Source of the DNA: Cristatella mucedo
Taxonomy: Eukaryota > Bryozoa > Phylactolaemata > Cristatellidae
DNA length: 64,000 bases
Direction: 5' to 3'
Assembly: GCA_009760855.2 (NCBI GenBank)
Contig: WPIO01000089.1
Location: 609,501 to 673,500, forward strand
Of this stretch, positions 11,585 to 64,000 are shown in pieces. The notes beneath the pieces were generated by a model that saw nothing but the letters and a program-made list of their open reading frames with translations, was not told the DNA's origin and made no database searches. How positions within the stretch are numbered: the first letter of the stretch is position 1; every line of letters starts with the position of its first letter. Both the position numbers and the translations under genes were made by a program.

Positions 11585-11720
11585 CGACTTAAGAGAACTC
11601 AAGTCTCTTGCTATGTACTTTAAATATGCTGCAAAGTAAGCATGTCCATTTATTTTGTGATAACATGTACGACTTCAGCACGTATAAGCATGCAAAGGAC
11701 AATTCACACGGTGCAAAGAC
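11585..11720 (-). mobile_element. LINE 3' tail fragment (inverted relative to its neighbour)
   Basis: On the minus strand it carries the tail core (GCAGCATATTTAAAGTAC...AGACTTGAGTTCTCTT). It lies about 25 bp beyond the end of the plus-strand LINE fragment, forming an inverted pair. Confidence 0.65.
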
Positions 11721-12183
11721 TGAGTGTCAGTTAGAAGGTTACAGAGCTACTTACCTGAAGGTCGTAATCTTAAAAAAGATTAAGATGACCTTTACTTACA
11801 GACTCCTTTTCACAAGCAATTCAGATTGTAGAATATTAAAATTATTAACTCATCCCTAGCTCACTGGACACCTAAAAATCCTCGTGGAACTGCCAGACAG
11901 CTCGACATTCCTGTGCGTGTATAAGCCGACTTTTATGTGGGTTGATTAACAATCAATTGTAGCAGAATAGAACTAAAAAGTTCGTGTACATGCACCGTCT
12001 TTGAGGTGCCTTCACAGCATATGCTGTTATGGTCAACAGCATGTAGCAGCCAACAGGCGCTGCTTGGGGGCCTACGAAAGGTGCTGTTTCTTTGCCACAG
12101 CTTGTCATTAAATCGCTCGGATTATGTTGATGTGGTCTGCTTCACGTGTACTTGTTTACATACATGTATAAGTAAATAAATAA

Positions 12184-12212
12184 ATATATATGTATATATA
12201 TATATATATATT
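12184..12212. repeat. (TA)n microsatellite
   Basis: Short interrupted TA run following a TAAATAAATAAA stretch, downstream of the CLHC1 stop codon. Confidence 0.85.
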
Positions 12213-12480
12213 AATATTCTAATGACTAGGCCAGCAGTCACTGAGAACGAATGATGTTAGCAGAATTGTACATCGTGCTAACTAGTCATCGTATTCTGGC
12301 CGCGCCACAAAAGGCGATTCTGCTGCTTACAAACAAGTAGCAACGATCCACCTGTGCTCGGCTCCCTTTAGCAGGGGCCTCTGGCAATGGTTTGGTTGCA
12401 TTCTGTCGATTCAGTTGCTGCTGTCGCTGTAGCTGAGTGAGACCTCGTCTTTGAGTGCTCTTATGCAGTGTTGTCGTGCA

Positions 12481-28753
<16,273 letters not shown>

Positions 28754-29722
28754 TACTAGTGGCGCGTCTGAAAAAAAGTGCGAGAAAGCAAGACGATGAC
28801 AGACGCAATGGATTCTCGCCGCCGCGGTTTTTCCTCCTTACAAAGAGCGCTGCACGTTCTCCCAAATCCGAAACATTTCGCTTGGGGATAAGAGTGAGAT
28901 CATGGTGTCAAAAGCTAGGAGTACTTTCTAATAGCCGCCAAGACGTGCACGTAAGAGGAAGATACAAAGAGTCACACTGGCTGCCCTCAAAGAAATATGC
29001 GGCCACGACGGATCACTTTGCAGCAAGGAAACACTTTTATTTTGATTTCCAGAGACACTCCAGTTAGCGTAAGTGACAGATCAAGGCTTTGTAATTATTT
29101 CGGATCTTTTGGATTAGGTTCGAAGTTACACCGCGAGTAACTACCGAGGCAGTAATAGAAATGAGCGATTTCACTTTAAAGCAAGACTCTTATTTCAGAG
29201 CAGGCTCGTTGATAATGAATTTGAACAGGAAGTTATGCTGAGTGCATTACGCTTTTATAAGCATTTCAGATCCATTCAGAAGATGGTAAGCACTCTAAAA
29301 GTCCGACCTCGGTACTTCTGTTTCCGTAAAGTTAACTTCAATTAGTAATCACTACCGTTTATTTCTTTCACGCAAGGTGCCTGCCACGTGAGAAAGGGAA
29401 TCTGATTTTTTTCCAATGCGCTATCCACCTGCGAGTGCGCACCTTGTGCTTTTTGGAACTAAAGGCTGACGGCGACAGCTTTGTCTGGCTGACTGCTGCA
29501 AGCCCGCTTGCATGTGCCACAGCGTGCTATAACCGAAAACGGAATATCGATATTGAGCACCAGCTGTCCGCAATTAAAGCGCATTCATCGTACCTCGTGT
29601 TCTCAGTAAGTGGATAACACGACGGCTCAGTTGTAGCCAACACTAAACTACGTAAAGGGTACCGGATCGGCCGCAGGCGGCCATTTGACGCGACCGGATA
29701 CACCTGGCCCGTAGCGAGGGAG

Positions 29723-29730
29723 TGATGTCA
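29723..29730 (+). promoter_or_regulatory. CRE/ATF-like site TGATGTCA
   Basis: One base from the palindromic CRE (TGACGTCA), 24 bp upstream of the PSMC4 ATG. It could equally lie in the 5' UTR; function is not shown. Confidence 0.3.
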
Positions 29731-29740
29731 TTAACGGGAT

Positions 29741-29750
29741 ACCGGAAACC
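29741..29750 (+). promoter_or_regulatory. ETS-like site ACCGGAAACC
   Basis: Core CCGGAA immediately before the PSMC4 start codon. CCGGAA sites near the start are common in housekeeping promoters, which fits a proteasome gene. Confidence 0.3.
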
Positions 29751-29753
29751 AAA

Positions 29754-41423
<11,670 letters not shown>

Positions 41424-42711
41424 AACTACATGTTTAATTAAGTGAAACAAGTGTGTTTAATTGTTCTTGTTAATAGACTTCGAAGCTTGTATGATTGCTC
41501 TGCTGACAATCTGCAAATTCATTCCTCTTTGATGCACGACTTGGGATTGCATCTGTAGCTGTGTAGGTGAGTGAACCGACTGCAAAGGCAAAATAGTTTT
41601 ACCAAAGTCATAAGTACACGACTACAGCTGAGTAATGAAGAAATGATGAAGGTTGTCGAATGCCAGCATGCACGAATCACTCATCCGTTTATCTGTTTTG
41701 GAGATAGATATAAGCGTTTTCAGCGCATTTCAAGTGCTGATAACAATGCGAAGGCCCCCACCGTGCAGGACTGCTCAAAATGCACTCGCGGCTCGTCAGC
41801 AAACATATGAGATCTCTCGTGACCTAGTGGTATTGAAAAGTGGTACTTTCCTATTGGGCTTCTTGATTAGCCATTGCATGATACAGCTGGCCAAGTGTCT
41901 TTCAAGACATCTAGGCACGCGGCCTTTAGCGAGACGAGGCACAATGTCGATCATGCAGCAGTCATGGAAACAGCAGCGAGAAGCATTAAGTTAAGGAATT
42001 AGCGTGTCACAGCTGGCAGTGTAGGCTGATGCTGCTGCTGGCTGCCGTGTGCACAAATCGGTGTCCATTTCACCAGAGCCTCTGAAGGTCCCTTTTAAGT
42101 TCAGCTCACACAGTTGAAGCCACACAGTGTGCGCGGTTGCATATGTTTAGTGGACATTTTTTTAGCCCCTTGTCTATTAGCATTCCATGTTCCATACACG
42201 CGGTACCTGACATTGCACTGCTCATACCAGAAGCTTGTAGTACTATAAAAGTGGCGTTGGCTGCAAATGTTGGTTTCGAGTATTCGTACTAGGTATTCGG
42301 TAATTCGTGGGAATCCTAGCACCCTGTCTGCTTTATTTATGCATCTGCTATAAAAAAAAAGGAGGGCAAAAGCAAGTATCCCCTCTGTTTCTGTTCATGT
42401 CTTCACTTAGCGATGCCACTGAGCCGTTGTCCCGGTAGCTTCCATCACTCCTGGCAATTTGTTCCTGCTATTTCACTTGTTTCTGTCGTCTTTTCTGATT
42501 GTTTTAAGTGTCTTCGTTATCTACTAGTATTTGAGTACTGCAAACATAGCTTTTTAAGTAGTCACATGCAAACCTTTGCAGAGTTTTATGAGATCCCATG
42601 CACACGTACGACCAGGATGTTGAACACGTAAAAACAGAATAAAATTATTTTCTCTTCTGTTAGCATGCGCTGCATCCCTGATGTTCTGTTCTTCATCTCC
42701 ATCTTAGTCTA

Positions 42712-43526
42712 TACGAAAGAGTGTCTTGTTCCGAATTGACCTTTTACTAGATGACCATATAGGCTGCATAGTCTAGTCTGCCTGCTTGCAGCTACTTAGC
42801 ATTGCAAACATTTGAACCTGCTTACACATCATGTAGATACAACGGCTAGGCTGGTGTATGTATTTGACATCGATTATAATTCTGTAGTTCACTACTCGCA
42901 GTTCTCGCCAGTGTTATAAGACGCTTGCAGTTTGCTGCAAAACTTGGCAACTAGTTTTGTATATCGTCAACGTCGAAACTGCTACGTTTCACTATTTTTC
43001 GTAGACCTGCACCAACTCCCCATCAAGTGAGATATATACTTCAAGGATGTGTCACCCACTTGCAGGTCTCTTCATTCTCTTTCGCTAGCCCATCTATTAG
43101 ATATACTTCCTCACAGACTTGCATCAGTCACCTAGCTCGTGTGACTGAAGTAGCTTAGCTGCTGTTCAGGTGCTTCGCGTATGCTTCGGGGCTTGAGCCC
43201 ACGACCTTGGTCGGGGCGAGCACCGTAACCACTGAGCCAAACCAGCGGCACTTTCGAACGTCAAATTCAATGGAGACCGTGTCTTCAGCTCCTATGCTGC
43301 CAAAGCCTGGAACGCGAGCAACGCCTTGAATCTTGTCATTTCGACAGCAGCTAAACCCCCACCTATTCTTAGTAGTATTGGCTCGTCCATGTGAATTGCC
43401 ATTTTCGGGCACATAATATGCATGTTGTTACTACAAACCAGCTTAAATGCTTCCTATCCAGCATATGCAAAGAGCCTTGAAAGAGAGTTAGTGCTCTTAG
43501 AGCCATATACAAATGTCTTATTATTT
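42712..43526 (+). mobile_element. LINE fragment interrupted by a SINE
   Basis: Diverged match to the RT C-terminal coding part (TAGATGACCATATAGGCTGC, CTTGCAGTTTGCTGCAAAAC) up to about 43140. It resumes at about 43265 (AATGGAGACCGTGTCTTCAG, CCTATGCTGCCAAAGCCTGG) and ends with the family tail and TTATTATT. Confidence 0.75.
43145..43264 (-). mobile_element. tRNA-derived SINE, family 1, nested in a LINE
   Basis: The minus strand gives the clearest head of the family: TTTGGCTCAGTGGTTACGGT (A box), GGTCGTGGGCTCAAGCCCCG (B box), then CATACGCGAAGCACCTGAAC. It splits the LINE fragment around it, so it inserted later. Confidence 0.85.
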
Positions 43527-44124
43527 TCTCTTTCTGTGGACACAAAAGAGGCGTGAGAGGCCGACCACTTCCCTGGCCACTCGAGGTGATCAAGCTGCCA
43601 GACGTACCCTTTCATCTTCCAAGGATTGGCACTTGAAAAAGATCAAGGTCTTGCCCCTTCCTTGACGGCTATGCTTATGACTCCAACGTGAGCCTATGAT
43701 TCTCTTTCTTCCTCTCCTCCTCCACCTTCTGGTACGAGCAGTCAGCTTCTCGATCGCTGGCGCCTTTTCATCTCGCCTCTTCGCGCCATGCAAAATCTCA
43801 TATCTCTTTGAAGTGAGATAGGAATCTCTGTCCCCTCCGACTTGACTGCAGTGCCGACTAGAACCCATATAATGATAGATAAGGCTTAGCCTTCTACTCG
43901 TTCGCGGCCTATCGGTTCAGTGGTCTCTAAAAGCCTTTTGTGCGGCTAGATAGCCAGCCTGCGGGAAGCGGCTTAAAAACAAGTTCGCCCAATGGGTTTC
44001 GGCGGCTCACCATCGTACTTTTTAAACTCTTCAGAGAGACCATGCGGCCAGTTCGCGACCTCTGCTTACTGGTTTTCTACTGGTTGGTAGGCAGCTGCCT
44101 GACTGGTAGTAATTGTCAACAAAC

Positions 44125-63627
<19,503 letters not shown>

Positions 63628-64000
63628 GTCAGTTTCCCTCTTCTTCGTGCTCTGCTTTTGGTCGTGGGGCTGCTTGGAGCATCATGCGTCTAGCATGAAA
63701 TGCGTGCACTGTAGATACGGTCAGACTGCTCCGCAGGGAGACTTGCATGTGTGTGCATGCTTGCGCGCACGCGTATGCATGTGCCTCAACGGTCACCAGG
63801 ACTGGTCAGTCTTTGGGAGGGAGATTCGTTCGTTTTGGTCTACAGTATGCTGGCGATTTCGTTCGTTTTTTGGATATCTTGATCCAGCCCGTGTCTACCC
63901 TGACTATACTGAGACTTGTGCAATTTTCACTTTAAATAATGCAGCACTTGTTTTTGGCCCGGCATTTTCTGCGTTGTGCTTGAAGCAATGGCAGTAGAGA
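63628..64000. other. ACSS1 intron 9, cut by window edge
   Basis: Begins at the GTCAGT donor. It contains a short TGCATGC-rich stretch (63740-63785) and no further exon before the edge. Confidence 0.6.

Larger units (their letters stand above)
8579..12480. other. Intergenic region between RAD50 start and CLHC1 stop
   Basis: No conserved coding exon is visible in these 3.9 kb. It holds a CpG-rich block (about 9165-10160) that may carry the RAD50 promoter, an 18-bp tandem repeat, a plus-strand LINE fragment, a minus-strand LINE tail and a TA microsatellite. The CLHC1 3' UTR must start at 12480, but I see no convincing polyadenylation signal. Confidence 0.7.
28754..29753. promoter_or_regulatory. 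Divergent intergenic region between CLHC1 and PSMC4, probable bidirectional promoter
   Basis: The two start codons face away from each other across 1.0 kb with no other gene. The side next to PSMC4 (29640-29753) is CpG-rich. A CRE-like TGATGTCA and an ETS-like ACCGGAAACC lie within 31 bp of its ATG. No TATA box is placed convincingly on either side. Shared control is inferred from position only. Confidence 0.5.
41424..44124. other. Intergenic region PSMC4 to ACSS1
   Basis: The PSMC4 3' UTR begins at 41424; the first clear AATAAA is at 42638-42643, which would give a 1.2-kb UTR. Beyond it are a LINE fragment with a nested SINE (42712-43526). A 600-bp stretch before the ACSS1 ATG has no motif I can place. 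Confidence 0.55.

Overview
This window is invertebrate-like metazoan nuclear DNA with intron-rich genes. Short coding exons with GT-AG (one GC-AG) junctions are separated by introns of 0.1 to 5 kb full of microsatellites, tRNA-derived SINEs and 5'-truncated LINEs. There is no operon structure and no bacterial, viral or organellar signature. The species cannot be named from the sequence. The genes resemble bilaterian or other animal homologues, and the LINEs resemble the CR1/L2/Rex1 group.

Four conserved genes were rebuilt exon by exon, and every exon phase closes. Left to right: (1) RAD50, minus strand, N-terminal part only: start codon at 8578, running off the left edge, with the ATP-binding head (Walker A, Q-loop). 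(2) CLHC1 (clathrin heavy chain linker domain-containing protein 1), minus strand, 10 exons, 28753 down to 12481, complete at 623 aa. (3) PSMC4/Rpt3, the 26S proteasome base ATPase, plus strand, 9 exons, 29754 to 41423, complete at 416 aa and ending in the HbYX tail. (4) An ACSS1-type mitochondrial acetyl-CoA synthetase, plus strand, start codon at 44125, 9 exons seen, running off the right edge.

RAD50 and CLHC1 lie head-to-tail on the minus strand with 3.9 kb between them, which holds a CpG-rich block near 9.2-10.2 kb. CLHC1 and PSMC4 are divergent, with 1.0 kb between their start codons that probably holds both promoters. PSMC4 and ACSS1 are both on the plus strand, with 2.7 kb of mostly LINE/SINE debris between them. 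The genes do not form one pathway: DNA double-strand-break repair, a little-studied clathrin-related protein, protein degradation and mitochondrial acetate activation.

The non-coding DNA is dominated by one retroelement ecosystem. A LINE family occurs as about 15 fragments. The longest copies are at 32.3-34.7 kb (PSMC4 intron 2) and 54.45-56.2 kb (ACSS1 intron 5). A tRNA-derived SINE family ends in a sequence resembling the LINE 3' tail, which suggests a SINE-LINE mobilisation partnership. A second tRNA-derived SINE family is also present. A decayed copy of an unclassified multi-copy protein family lies in CLHC1 intron 1. Other notable signals are an uninterrupted (CTG)65 tract, four short-loop inverted repeats (three perfect), a GC-AG intron in PSMC4, and a long CA repeat just upstream of an ACSS1 splice acceptor.
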